From Chara braunii (lineage: Eukaryota > Streptophyta > Charophyceae > Charales > Characeae): 25,919 nt of DNA. Under the pieces are notes generated by a model. It was not told the DNA's origin, did not search any database, and saw only the letters and a program-made list of their open reading frames with translations. A program made the position numbers and the translations under genes. Where the stretch lies: assembly GCA_003427395.1 (NCBI GenBank), contig BFEA01000028.1, positions 4,581,198-4,607,116 of the forward strand. The letters run 5' to 3'. Each line of letters starts with the position of its first letter. Position 1 is the first letter of the stretch. Below are positions 15,607-25,380 of the stretch, in pieces.

Positions 15607-17134
15607 CACTGCTACTCTAAAAAGCATGGTCCGCGGCAAAGCCCTGGGGGATGACGGCTTGCCAGTAGAGTTTTTCATGGCGTGCTGGGAGGTGATGGTT
15701 GGGGACTTAGTGGCAATGTTCAATGAGATCCGGGACGGGGGGAGGCTTGGCAGAACCATGACAAGGGGGATCATCTCCCTGCTGTTCAAGAAAGGGGACA
15801 AGAGTGATATAAGAAATTGGAGACCTATTTCGCTATTGAACGTAGTGTACAAACTGTTGGCCAACAGGTTGAGACATTACCTACCACGCCTGGTACAGCG
15901 AGACCAAGGCGCATTCGTGAGTGGTAGATCCATATTCGAGAACGTCGTGACAGCAATCGAGGCGTTGGAACTCATCGACAACGAAGATTTGGATGTGGCA
16001 GTGCTGCTTTTGGATCTTGAAAAGGCTTAAGATAGGGTTAATTGGACGTTTGTTCTCACTACTTTGCGGGTCATGGGATTCGGGGAGTGTTTCTGCAAAT
16101 GGGTTAAAGTTATGTATGGCAAGGCAACGGCAGGAGTATGTGTAAATGGAAGGGTCTCAGAGGAATTTTACCTCAAAAGGTCCCTGCGACAGGGGTGAAC
16201 ATTGGCTCCACTCCTGTTTGTACTCCACTTGGAGCCGCTTCTCTGCAATATCCGCTGTCATCCGGAGATCAAAGGTCTAAACCGGTCGGGTGGAGGGGAC
16301 AACAAGGTTAAAGCTCTGGTCGATGACCTATTTGTCATCTCAGTTAATCAGGCTCCATCTCTAGAAGCGTTGAAATCGTGCCTCATGGAGTTTGCAGAAC
16401 TCTCAGAGGCTGCAGTCAACTGGAGGAAGTCAACCTTCTTCCTCCCCAAGAGGTACCTTCCTGCAGTTCAATGGGGGATGGCAAGGGTGGAGGCGGATCA
16501 AGCAGAGCACTTTTTAGGAGTGCAGGTGGCATTGGGTGACTGCTCATCATCACAGGAGGTGATCCTGCAAGAGAAGGTGTGCAAGAAGATAAAAAGCTGG
16601 GGTCCGGCTTTCCACCTCTCCCTGATTGGGAGGGTCCTGGCTGTTATGGCATTGACTTTCGCACTCCTGTGGTACGTGGCGACAGTCCGCAGATTTTCGC
16701 CCCCCATGCTGAAAACGCTTAAGGGAGTTGCTCGGAAATTTATTTGGAAGCCCACAGGGGGCGCAGGCGAGGGATACATCTGTAAAGTTGCCTGGGACGT
16801 ACTGTGCAGACCTCGGAGTGAGGGAGGCTTATCCTTGCTAGACCCGGCAGCACATAATACGGCCCTCCTTGCTAAATGGGTGCTTCGGGTGGCTGAGGCG
16901 GAGGAGGAGACAGATTGGGTCCTGCTGGCAGAGACTCTGCTGTCCAAGGAATGGGGTTTGGCGCGCCCTGCTGATACCTGGGTTGCTCTGATGACAGAAA
17001 CTTACGCACGCAAAAGACCCAAGTCTCAATTCTGGAGGGAGGTGCTGCAGGCATGGAAGAAGTGCAGACCACCACTCAACCGCCCAAGGAGGAGGTCAGA
17101 CGGCAGCACCTATTTGAGAACCCTCGGATCATAG
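15604..17134 (+). pseudogene. LINE reverse transcriptase, two nonsense codons
   Basis: GKALGDDGLPVEFF opens the domain, followed by GIISLLFKKGD and NWRPISLLNVVYKLLANRL (fingers), then QGAFVSGRSI. The motif A block LLLDLEKA is followed at once by TAA (16028-16030) where an aromatic residue is usual, then DRVNW in the same frame. The RQG of the next block is followed by TGA (16196-16198), then LAPLLF. The catalytic box reads ALVDDLF (about 16313-16330) in place of the usual Y/F-A-D-D: both Asp remain but Ala is Val. The thumb region includes YLGV-like HFLGV and WGPAFHLSLIGR. The frame ends at 17134 after another frameshift. Confidence 0.88.
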
Positions 17135-18440
17135 ATCCGGGAGGGGACTGGTTCTCTTTAGAAAAGGCAGCCAGGAAATTTTGGCCAGAGTTGGTTGCAG
17201 AAAGGAGTAGCCATGGTGGGTGATCTCTGGGATGATTGCTGTAACCAATGGAAATCTCCTGTTACAAATGAAAGAGATCCTAGGTTACCTTCCGCACCAG
17301 GAAAGTCGGTTGGGGTTGCCGCTGCAGGCAATCCCTGAAGACTGCAAAAAGCTCCTTGGACCGGAAGGTGTTGACCCGCCAGGCACCTGGTTTGTCACAG
17401 CCTTCAAAGGAACATAACAATTCTGCAGACTCGAAAGCTGGCCGGAAGAGTGCCCGGGCAAATTTTGGCTGGAAACTTACAAACGCGCACTCCCTTCCCT
17501 CCCAACTTTGGAAAGGGTGGGTATGCGACAGCAGTACGGCCTTATAGGGCTGAGGGAAACTCGAGTGAGACTGGTGCCCCCGAGTGAAGAAGGATTCCCA
17601 TTGGTCCCCGTGCTCATTGGGAACGGGATTGCTCTGCATTATATGAGAATCGATCCATCGGTATTGGGTTGGCAAGTGGGGGAGATCACAGTCATGGGAC
17701 TGGAAAAACTGAATGCCAGTCTAATCCTAAAGAGGAGATTGGACTCAGGGTCTGTCTGCGAAAAGATTGGAAACTGTTGGGATCGGAATGAGACACAACT
17801 GGCTCGACCATCGGAGCAGGAGCTCACCAAGTTGTGGATGCAACTGCAGATGCTCCTAGCGGTCCCCTCTCAGAAAATCGCCTCATTGTTGTGGTTGCAG
17901 TCGCACCTAGCGGTCCCTACTGCTCAGTGGCTATCGGAGAGAGGTATGGCGGTGAGAACAGTCTGTGACAGATGCCGTGAAGCCCCTGAGTCGATGCAAC
18001 ACCTCTGGTGGGAATGCCTGAGGTCCAGGAAGTGGTGGAGGTGGTGGGAGTATCACTGGAGGAGATTTGCAGGGGAGGCAGACCTGGTCGGGCAGAGGTG
18101 GGTACTCACAAGCTGCATACCGAATAACCACAGATACTCAGAAGGCTGGGTCTATATCGCACAGGTTGGCAGGGGCATAATGTTCTGGATTATCTGGGCA
18201 GACAGAAACAGCCTTCGATTCCAAGGGGAGAGCTTACAGGAAAAGGCGGCAGAAGATCTCTTCAAGAAGCTTTTGGCCGCAGCTATCAGAGCAGATTGGA
18301 CCCGGAAGGTGGTCCAAAGGGATTCCTTTCAGGGTAAGAACTGGTTCCGACGAACATGGGGATTGGGTTTGGCACACATATCTAAGGCTGGTCAGTTGGT
18401 GCTGGGCAGATGGTTGGAAGAGGTGGCCGAGGAGGTGTAG
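17060..18440 (+). pseudogene. LINE ORF2 C-terminal region with zinc knuckle (zf-RVT like)
   Basis: From about 17085 the frame switches to LFENPRI...GGDWFSLEKAA, then again near 17205 to VGDLWDDCCNQW, then LLGPEGVDPPGTWFV (about 17356-17394), then SWPEECPGKFW, which runs into the long open frame 17508-18440. That frame includes a Cys/His cluster, CDRCREAPES...HLWWEC (17964-18017), of the type at the end of plant non-LTR RT proteins (zf-RVT), followed by W-rich helices. At least three frameshifts separate the pieces. Its role in live elements is probably RNA or DNA binding during insertion. Confidence 0.8.
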
Positions 18441-18934
18441 GAGGTGGTGAGGTGGGGTAGGTGCTGGCTGTTGTTCCCTTTTCTTTTTGAGGTTTGTGCG
18501 GCTTTGTGGGGTTTGGGGCCTGCTCCCTTTTGTTCTGAACCAGGCGCACTTGGTGCAGTCGGCGGTCACAGTAGACCGCAGGAGTTGGGCTTATAGAGTG
18601 TCAGGGTGTTCGAAAGGAATGATGTTCCTCCTGGCCGATGGTAGGCCGAGGCCAGTCCGCAACTGAGGACTGTGTCTTAGGATAGGTTAACATAGCACTG
18701 GTTGGTAGGTTAGGGAGACCTGGGTAGGGAGCACTCAGTTCATCAAGCGTAGGATTGGCAAAGTGGATTGAAAGTTAAGATAGTAGGAATTACATGCGAG
18801 ATGTTAATAAGATCTTCTGGCCTTTGCGGTATGAGTACTGAAGCTAAATCGGGTGAAGCTGGCGGGATAACTCCGGGTTGAATTGTGAGGTCCCCGGCCT
18901 CACTATTTTCATTTGGAATACGAGTTGTTGGTTG
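18441..18934 (+). other. LINE 3' UTR
   Basis: Non-coding, G/T-rich sequence between the ORF2 stop and the poly(A) tail. It holds GCAGTCGGCGGTCACAG and the small GTGAGG/CCTCAC stem near the end. Confidence 0.6.
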
Positions 18935-19062
18935 AAAAAAAAAAAAAAAAAAAAAAAGGGAAGCAGGACAAAACGACATGTTTTTTTTCCCCTTTTTTCT
19001 TCTTATTCTGAGGAAACCGCTAGCACAAGTGGAGGAAGGGGAAAAAAGGGGGTGTAACCAAA

Positions 19063-19200
19063 TGGCTCAGTTGGTACACCCCTGAACTCTTGAAGTACAC
19101 AGTCGAGTTCTATCCCAGATCAGTTGGTACACCCCTGAACTGTTGAAATACAGACTCGAGTTCGATCCCAGCTCAGTTGGTACACCCCTGAACTGTTTGC
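19063..19200 (+). repeat. tRNA-like 53-bp tandem repeat (2.5 copies)
   Basis: TGGCTCAGTTGG at 19063-19074 fits the pol III A box exactly. TCAGTTGGTACACCCCTGAACT recurs at 19067, 19120 and 19173, a period of 53. Copies 1 and 2 end in GAGTTCTATCCC and GAGTTCGATCCC, near matches to a B box. Each unit is thus the D-arm to T-arm core of a tRNA without an acceptor stem, reduplicated head to tail. The anticodon region is too decayed to name. It is not a functional tRNA gene. Confidence 0.6.
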
Positions 19201-19396
19201 AGACCGTCAGGGTTGCGTTTCCCCCCCTTGAGACGTTTCAACGTCATTGAAATTTCAACTTCGGTGGTCGTCCGGGAGGGTGAGCATTTTGAGGTTTGGG
19301 GTTTATCAAGGGGCGGGGCATGCGAAGGACCGGTAGCTGCCCATAGGAGGCCGAGGAGGTCGGTCATTCAGTTTTAAACATTCCGAAATCGAAACG

Positions 19397-19490
19397 GTGT
19401 GGATCCACTTTTCTCAAATAGAAGAGCAATTCGGAAAGAACACGTGTGGATCCACTTTTCTCAAATAGAAGAGCAGTTCGGATAGAACAC
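19397..19490 (+). repeat. 47-bp tandem duplication with CACGTG ends
   Basis: GTGTGGATCCACTTTTCTCA... starts at 19397 and 19444. Each unit ends in GAACACGTG-type sequence, so each carries an ACACGTG motif. Confidence 0.75.
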
Positions 19491-19537
19491 GTGCGCGTTG
19501 AGTTCGGGGGCTCGTTAGACACTCCTCGGGCGCGTAA

Positions 19538-19664
19538 ATCCCCGAGGAAAATTTCGTTCCACCTATCCTCGGGGATGAAAACGAAGAAAAAAAAAGTGAA
19601 AACATTTCCTTGGGGAATCCTTGGGGCATCCTTCGGCTACAACCATTTGGTGGCATTCCCCAAG
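19538..19664. repeat. two successive inverted repeats
   Basis: ATCCCCGAGGA (19538-19548) pairs with TCCTCGGGGAT (19566-19576). CTTGGGGAAT (19609-19618) pairs with ATTCCCCAAG (19655-19664). Both are perfect, and the two stems are similar in composition (CCCCGAGG and CCCCAAGG), as if one derived from the other. Confidence 0.5.
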
Positions 19665-20105
19665 GGACCACCCGAGGTCCTTCGGAGGTCAAGGATCCGC
19701 GATAATCGGAGCAGCAAGGGCACCCGTCCCTGACAAAAACATTTTGTCGGCTGGGCCATTGGAGTTCCTACTGGGCAGCGCACGGACATCTTGGGTCTTC
19801 AACGTTCAGCTTCCAGGAACCTTACGCCAACGGTAACCGTTGGTGGCCAGCCGGCCCCCGCGGAAGTCGTCGACCAATGTTCTCCCTCGCATTGCGTGCC
19901 GCCAAACGGAAAGGGGTCGAACGGTCGACAAATTTGAATACTTCAGCCGACCCCCCTTGCTCCAATTGCCCACTGTATTCCGCGACGAAAAACATTACAA
20001 GGCGTTTGTCCCATGCTGCAGTCTGCTGTTTGCAGCCCACTTCGTTGCCGTGTGCTGGAGGTGTACCGTCGTTGTCTAGCTATTGCCCTTCCCCACTTGC
20101 CTTTC

Positions 20106-20477
20106 ATGGCTGACGTCTTTCAAAGGTTGGTGTTGCTGTTGCTCCTGGTCATCCTTTCGCTTGTCCTTCTCGTCTTCTTCCACGTTTGCATCTTCGACAG
20201 GGTGCCTAGACGTACACGTAAGAGGCGGTCTTCGAAGAAGGACGTCCGCATAGACGAGCGCCATGCGAAGCGCAGGTCTTCAGTGGACCACTCCAGAAGC
20301 CACCACGCAGGCCACGGTGCAGCTCGCCGTGCAAGAGCGTACGACCCGTTAGAGTGCGTGTGTCGTATGCTGTCCTCTACCGTCTACTCCCTTCATCGTC
20401 CCCGTTCGGTGGATCTTCACCGTCATCGTAGAATTACGGCCCTGTCGTACGTGTTGTTGATGGCCGACCTCTATTGA
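20106..20477 (+). CDS. possible small membrane protein with Arg-rich tail
   Basis: A 123-residue frame starting MADVFQRL. Residues 8-30 are one strong membrane helix of Leu/Val/Phe, followed at once by a basic stretch (RVPRRTRKRRSSKK) and an Arg/His/Ser-rich tail. The frame is open further upstream (to 20013), so the start is a choice; ATG at 20106 was chosen because the duplicate at 20460 begins at the matching place. A positive-inside anchor with a nucleic-acid-like basic tail is all that can be said. No family was recognised. It may be an exon, or a chance frame in GC-richer DNA; the duplicate, which carries stops, argues against strong coding constraint. Confidence 0.3.
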   Translation: MADVFQRLVLLLLLVILSLVLLVFFHVCIFDRVPRRTRKRRSSKKDVRIDERHAKRRSSVDHSRSHHAGHGAARRARAYDPLECVCRMLSSTVYSLHRPRSVDLHRHRRITALSYVLLMADLY

Positions 20478-20672
20478 AGGTTGCCACTGCTGCTCCTAGT
20501 CATAATTTTGTTTGTCGTGGTCCTTTTGTTCCACGTGTGCTTCCTCTACTGACCTCTATCGAAGGCCTCCATCAGAGAAGACGAGGGATCGACACCAACT
20601 ACAGTCGATATTGACATCGACAATGCATCCCGCGGGTGTTCGTCCACACTGGATTCAATCGTCATCGCCTGA
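20460..20672 (+). pseudogene. broken in-frame duplicate of the small membrane protein
   Basis: Lies exactly 354 bp (118 codons) after 20106 and overlaps its end. It begins MADLY, then a TGA, then RLPLLLLVIILFVVVLLFHV, a clear counterpart of the helix above, then a second stop after FLY. The downstream part is acidic and unlike the first copy. The two stops show this copy is not coding as read. Confidence 0.4.
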
Positions 20673-20849
20673 AAGACATGTGACGACATACACAACTTCT
20701 CCCATAAGTACTCCGTCGCATCATCGCCTTGCCTAAGATTCTCCCACCCACCCCCCCGTCCTCCTTTGTATCCACCACCTCGGCGTCACTAGTGGAAGAA
20801 CACTCCAACCCATGGTGCAGCAAACCTGAACTGCAGCCTCGGTGATGGT

Positions 20850-20915
20850 CACGGTGTCGGACCAAATACCCTTACAAGGGTATTTGGCCATGCTTTTGCC
20901 TTCGACACGATGACG
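20850..20915. repeat. nested cruciform
   Basis: CCAAATACCCTT-AC-AAGGGTATTTGG (20862-20887) is a perfect 12-bp stem with a 2-base loop. Outside it, GTCACGGTGTCG (about 20849) pairs with CGACACGATGAC (about 20906) at 10 of 12 positions. No T-tract follows. Confidence 0.6.
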
Positions 20916-20939
20916 GCGTCGGCTACCATGACAGAGCCG

Positions 20940-21580
20940 GTCTAGAATGGAAAGGGTGTGCACGCTTTAGCGTGACACTCGAAACGAATTATTCGGCCAA
21001 TGAGGTCGGGGCGAAATCGGTGAGAAAATTTCGAGAGTATGAGCGCGCGTTATTATGATGCGCGTTGTGATGGTTAGGATCAGTAGTAATACCCTCCGAC
21101 CGAAAAGGTCGAGGGGCTGATTGGGTTAGTATTGTGTCAGGTAGATCTACAACACACACTGAGATTTGGGTCGGTACCTGCCTACCTACTGGTACTGCGC
21201 GTCTAAAAACACCAACTTTTGTCTTCTTCTGCTCGACCTTGAGTACCCGGCACATCTATCTCTACTCGGTGTAGTACCTACCTACCTGCTACTTGAGTAT
21301 TTCTCGCTACTCTTAAGTATTGCGGACCTCTTTGCCCGCCACTTGAGCGTTTTTCCCGCCGTAACCATCAAATGGCGCGGCCACAGCTAAGTACTGGCCC
21401 AACGGGCCTTCCGATTAAACAAATGCCCTTGCGGGTCATACACACACTCAAACCGATAGGCATTCGGACAGGCACGTAGGCCGGGAGGTGTGCACGCGCG
21501 CAGACTTGGAAAACGGGCTCAGGCCACTAGGCGGACTGAGCCTTACTCCACTACTACAAACATATTGAGTTGCTCCCATT
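20940..21580. other. non-coding stretch with short repeats
   Basis: ACTTGAGTATT-like words recur between 21240 and 21400. GGCTCAG...CTGAGCC forms a 7-bp stem near 21518-21542. No gene supported. Confidence 0.35.
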
Positions 21581-21591
21581 CTACTCGAAGT

Positions 21592-21675
21592 GGGAGCTAG
21601 CTCAGTAGGTCTAGGTGTTGTTTGTTAGATAGGGGATACAGGGATTGAAGCCTATCGACAACTGAGCTAGCTCCC
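21592..21675 (+). repeat. hairpin element with a tRNA-like A box
   Basis: GGGAGCTAGCTCAGT (21592-21606) is perfectly inverted at 21661-21675. TAGCTCAGTAGG (21598-21609) fits the A box exactly and GGATTGAAGCC near 21641 is a two-mismatch B box. Inner GATAGG/CCTATC pairing lengthens the stem. It may be a tRNA-derived sequence folded into a foldback, or a MITE that captured an A box. Confidence 0.5.
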
Positions 21676-21699
21676 TTTTTGCGGGTAGCTCAACTGCAT

Positions 21700-21800
21700 T
21701 TTTGCCCAGGTTGCGATCGGCCGGGATTCGAACCCGCAACCTCGAGACTGGGAGAAGTTGCAGTAAGAGCCCGTTGTGACAGTTGGCACAACGGGGTAGT
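21700..21800 (-). repeat. tRNA-derived SINE head relic
   Basis: On the minus strand GGTTCGAATCC (plus 21724-21734) is a perfect B box with a mostly paired T-stem. Upstream, TCTCGAGGTTGC looks like a variable/anticodon arm, and CCCGTTGTG/CACAACGGG (21770-21778, 21787-21795) is a perfect 9-bp stem. The A box is poor and no acceptor stem pairs, so this is not called as a tRNA gene. Confidence 0.45.
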
Positions 21801-22204
21801 TAGCAGATAGATCCTATTTGCATTTTCCTTTTTTGTTTACCTTCTTTTTATTTTTTATTTTTATTTATTTCGTTAGATTCTGTTTCTTTTCTTTTGTTTT
21901 GTTATTCTTTTCTCTACGTGACCCGCGGGTACAAAAGTTCTCAATGAATCTGCCGCTAATGCAAGGGCAGATTCATTCGACAGTAGTTGCAACTACCTTA
22001 GTCGAATAAGCCCTGCCCCTGGTTTGTTAGACCCAGCTAGGAGACCGCGTGGTAAGGAAAGGTGGAGAGCGAAAACGCGAGTGCAATAGCGGGAGGAGAC
22101 TGCGCATGGGCGATGGAGCTGAGTGGCATAGCAGGGAAAGAAATCGGCGCGCGACATGTAGGGAACGAAGAAGGGAAAGCGCACGCGAATCGGGATGAAG
22201 AAGA

Positions 22205-22245
22205 CTACGAGGAGGAGGAAGAAGAAGAAGAAGAAGAAGAAGAAG
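22205..22245. repeat. (GAA/GAG)n microsatellite
   Basis: Triplet purine run. It produces the acidic tail of a short plus-strand frame (22062-22286) and so explains that frame without a gene. Confidence 0.85.
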
Positions 22246-22285
22246 CAGGCAGCCATAACCGAGCTGCGCTGCTGTATGCTGGATG

Positions 22286-22700
22286 AAGTGCATGGTGATC
22301 CTTCGGTGCACGTGACATCTGTGAGTGAGGGATCGAGGTTGTGAGTGAGGCGAGAGACTTACCTGGTGCTTGACACGTGCGGCATTGGCTGAGATCTGCT
22401 CGTACTTGGGAAGCTGTTGACGTCATCAGCGACATTGTAGTCTAGGCTAGATAGGATCCGCCATTTGTAGTTTGGACGCCGAGCGCCAGGTAGGATACCG
22501 ACACTGGGTCTGATGATGATGATGATAATGATGTGAGGGCACTTACCTTGTATTGGCAATGGTCTGCATGGGCGACATCTTCAAGTACTTCGGGTTGCAG
22601 CTGATGTCAACAGTTGCATTGTCAATCCGTAGGCTGTAGTGGTTGTGTAGGAGTAGGCTGGGCGCTGAGCGCCAAGTGTGAGAGTGAGACTCTTGGGTTG
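22286..22700 (+). repeat. diverged repeat family, copies 1 and 2
   Basis: Copy 1 (22286-22533) shares GTGCATGGTG, TTGTGAGTGAGGCGAGA, GCTCGTACTT, CATTGTAGTCTAGGCTAGAT, GGCGCCGAG-like CGCCGAGCGCCAG and a GATGATGAT end with copy 3 (22929-23172). Copy 2 (about 22560-22700) keeps only GGGCGACAT, AAGTACTT, TGATGTCAAC and GGGCGCTGAGCGCCAAG. Each copy borders a triplet microsatellite (GAT or ATT). Confidence 0.65.
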
Positions 22701-22863
22701 ATGTGGAGAGAGTATGCTCTCCTTGACATTGGTTTTCAGTACTACGAATCTCGATTGGTGTATTATTGGTGCAATGCTGCTTTCTGGACACGGTATGACT
22801 ATCTGGCTTTCAATGTGATGGTGTAATCCGGAATTGTCATCTCGTTGTTGCTTATTTTCCTTG

Positions 22864-22865
<2 letters not shown>

Positions 22866-22928
<63 letters not shown>
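22866..22928. repeat. (ATT)n microsatellite
   Basis: 21 uninterrupted units directly before repeat copy 3. Confidence 0.95.
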
Positions 22929-23172
22929 GGTGCATGGTGGTTCTGAGTGCAAGTGGCATCTGTGTGTCGGGGATCAAGGTTGTGAGTGAGGCGAGAAACA
23001 TACTTGGTGCCGGAAACATGCGACATTGGTCGTTGTATGCTCGTACTTTGGAAAGTTGTTGTCGTCAACATTCAGCATTGTAGTCTAGGCTAGATAGGAT
23101 CTGTCACCTGTAGCCTGGGCGCCGAGTGCCAGATAGGATATCAACATTGGCTCTTCATTGATGATGATGATG
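22929..23172 (+). repeat. diverged repeat family, copy 3
   Basis: Aligned by eye to 22286-22533 over its full length, starting GGTGCATGGTGGTTCTG and ending TTGATGATGATGATGG. The spacing to copy 1 is 643 bp. Confidence 0.65.
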
Positions 23173-23330
23173 GGGCTATTCCAGCATTGTCAATTATGAG
23201 TTTTTGTTGTGCTCTTATTTGGTGAAACTCGTGATACAATTTTGTTGTTGGTTCGAGGTTACGACTATCTGGTCTATGTATATGATGCTGTTTGATTGCG
23301 GAAGTTGGCTGTTTCTCATCTTCTTTGTAT

Positions 23331-23351
23331 ATTATTATTATTTTATTATTA

Positions 23352-23408
<57 letters not shown>

Positions 23409-23409
23409 C
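23331..23409. repeat. (ATT)n microsatellite, second tract
   Basis: A long ATT run with two early interruptions. It makes poly-Ile or poly-Leu frames that are not genes. Confidence 0.95.
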
Positions 23410-23930
23410 AGTGAAATCAGACTTGCTACATTCACACTTTTCATGCATACAAACAGTAGCGCAGCAAACTGGCGACATGCGCCCACTCAAAACTTAGAGA
23501 TATGGAAACCCAGATACGAGTTCATTTTCAATGACTATGGCGACTCAGCATACACCGGATCGCCCTGGATACCCCACACCCGATACTCTGCACTCACACA
23601 ACACACACGCACACTACACATTAACTCTAGCTATGGCGGCTATGGCCGCAACTACCCTATCGCTATGCTACGCTCCTTCTCTCTCGCCCACTTTGGCTCC
23701 GGGCATCTGCAGACCACCTCACGTAAGTCACTGTGGCAACGCTCCCGGGGCTTCCGCAGGAATGAATGAATGGCTGGGCGCTGCCTCTTGATTTACACTT
23801 CTGTAACTCGTTGGTCTGCCTCTTTCCCATACCCGTGGTGCCCACAGTCCCATGCGGTACTTGCTTGACTGGACCTGGACTGACTGGGATGTACCGCTGA
23901 CTCAGCACAGTCACACTGCTAACCTACCAG
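23410..23930. other. non-coding stretch
   Basis: CA-rich sequence leading into the minisatellite. No gene or clear repeat recognised. Confidence 0.35.
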
Positions 23931-23944
23931 GGAGAGCCTACGCC

Positions 23945-25340
23945 CCTGCCATCGGAGTGCAGACAGACAGACAGACAGACGGACAGACAAACAGATAGAT
24001 GGACGAACTGTGACAGACAGACATGCACAGTCCCAGTCACGCACACACACAGGCAAAATGACATGTATTGACACTGTGACACGCGCAAAAACATAGAAAA
24101 CAGACATTGTGTTACACGCGCAACACAAAAACAAACAATGTGACACACACAGTCACACGCACAGACACAGAGAAACACACTGTGCCACAAACAGTCACAG
24201 TCACAAATGTACAGACAGTGTGACACACACAGTCACACGCATAGGTTATACAGTGACGCATACACACAAGTGTGACATACACACAAAACATCGTGGCAGT
24301 CACACTACGACAGACACAGATTCTGTGACTGTCACTCAGATACAGAAAACACAGTGACACGGACACTGTGACACAAACACACAATGCACAGTCACACAGT
24401 CACAGTGACACATATGCACGCAGACACTGTGACAGTCACACACTGACGTACAGTCACACGGTGACACTGATACATACAGTGACACAAATACTGTGACATG
24501 CAAACACGTTCACACAGTGGCATAGACATAGTGACACAAACACTGCAGCACGCAAATACAGTGACACAGTGGACACACATACACAGTCCCTGTCACACAA
24601 ACGCACAGACTTAGTGTCACATACACTGTGACACGAATACACAGGATCACGCACACAGACTCAGTGTCACATACACTGTGACGCAGATATACAGTCACAC
24701 ATTCTCATACACGCAGTTACACGGTGACACGTAGTGCACATTGACGCACACCGATACACAGTGCACGGTCACATACACAGGCACCATGTCACGTATACTG
24801 TGACATAGATAAGCAGATACGCGGTCAGAGTAACAGACATTATGAAAACCACGCGGACACACATTAAAAACATACAATGATACAGTGCACCGTGACGGTG
24901 ACACACAAATACGCGGACAACAATGCACGGTGACACTCATACAGACATAGTGACACATACGCACTGTGACACAGACTGTGGCACACATAGCAAGATATCG
25001 ACCTTGACGTACACAGTGTGACACAGACTGTGGCATACACAGCAAGATATAGACCGTGACGTACACAGTGTGACACGGACTGTGGCGTACACAGTGAGGT
25101 ACAGACTGTGACTTACACAGTAACACACATAGAGAAGGCACAGATTCAAGCACACAGTAACACACACGAAAACACACCATTTCACTGTAACAGACTCACA
25201 TAGACACAGTGACACGGACACTGTGACAGACACAAGTCACACAGTCTCGTACACACAGTTACACGGTGACACACAAGTGCACAGTGACACACACAGACAC
25301 TGTGACAATCACACAGACGGAACAAACACAGTGACCCTCA
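23945..25340. repeat. 1.4-kb degenerate CACAGTGA-type minisatellite
   Basis: Begins with (GACA)n at about 23961-23983, then continues as degenerate ACACAGTGACAC and ACTGTGACAC words. The plus strand is strongly A/C-rich and nearly every 10-15 bases contains GTGACAC or CAGTCACA. Both CACTGTGAC and GTGACAGTG-like words occur, so short palindromes abound. The many Cys/Val-rich frames on the minus strand arise from this composition. A 52-bp higher-order unit is visible at 24966-25110. Confidence 0.85.
24966..25110. repeat. 52-bp higher-order repeat within the minisatellite
   Basis: GTGACACAGACTGTGG starts at 24966 and 25018, and a variant at 25070. The first two units also share AGCAAGATAT and TGACGTACACAGTGT. 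Confidence 0.7.
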
Positions 25341-25380
25341 GACACAGGGGTTCTTCTAAGGCAGTGAAACGGCTCGGACG

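Larger units (their letters stand above)
14950..18957 (+). mobile_element. 5'-truncated LINE retrotransposon
   Basis: A run of ORF2 fragments on the plus strand (linker, reverse transcriptase, C-terminal Cys/His knuckle) followed by a 3' UTR of about 515 bp and a 23-A tail (18935-18957). The endonuclease domain and ORF1 are absent, as expected from 5' truncation during target-primed reverse transcription. A small hairpin (GTGAGG...CCTCAC) lies near 18887-18904 in the 3' end. I found no target duplication. It is dead, with at least three nonsense codons and several frameshifts. Related live copies elsewhere could supply RT to the poly(A)-tailed SINEs here. Confidence 0.9.

Noticed and set aside
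19063-19120. Functional tRNA gene
   Set aside because: A box is perfect but there is no acceptor stem and the unit is tandemly repeated without one.
21592-21800. Functional tRNA genes
   Set aside because: A and B boxes are present but in opposite orientations or with poor partners, and no acceptor or anticodon stem completes a cloverleaf.
22062-22286. Acidic 74-residue frame
   Set aside because: The acidic tail is the (GAA/GAG)n microsatellite, and the overlapping minus-strand frame is equally open.
23204-23769. Frames with long Ile or Leu runs
   Set aside because: The runs are translations of the (ATT)n microsatellite; the rest is unrelated to any family I know.
23919-25233. Many Cys/Val/Ser-rich minus-strand reading frames
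   Set aside because: They are produced by the CACAGTGA-type minisatellite read in all frames; no start context, domain or codon pattern supports a gene.
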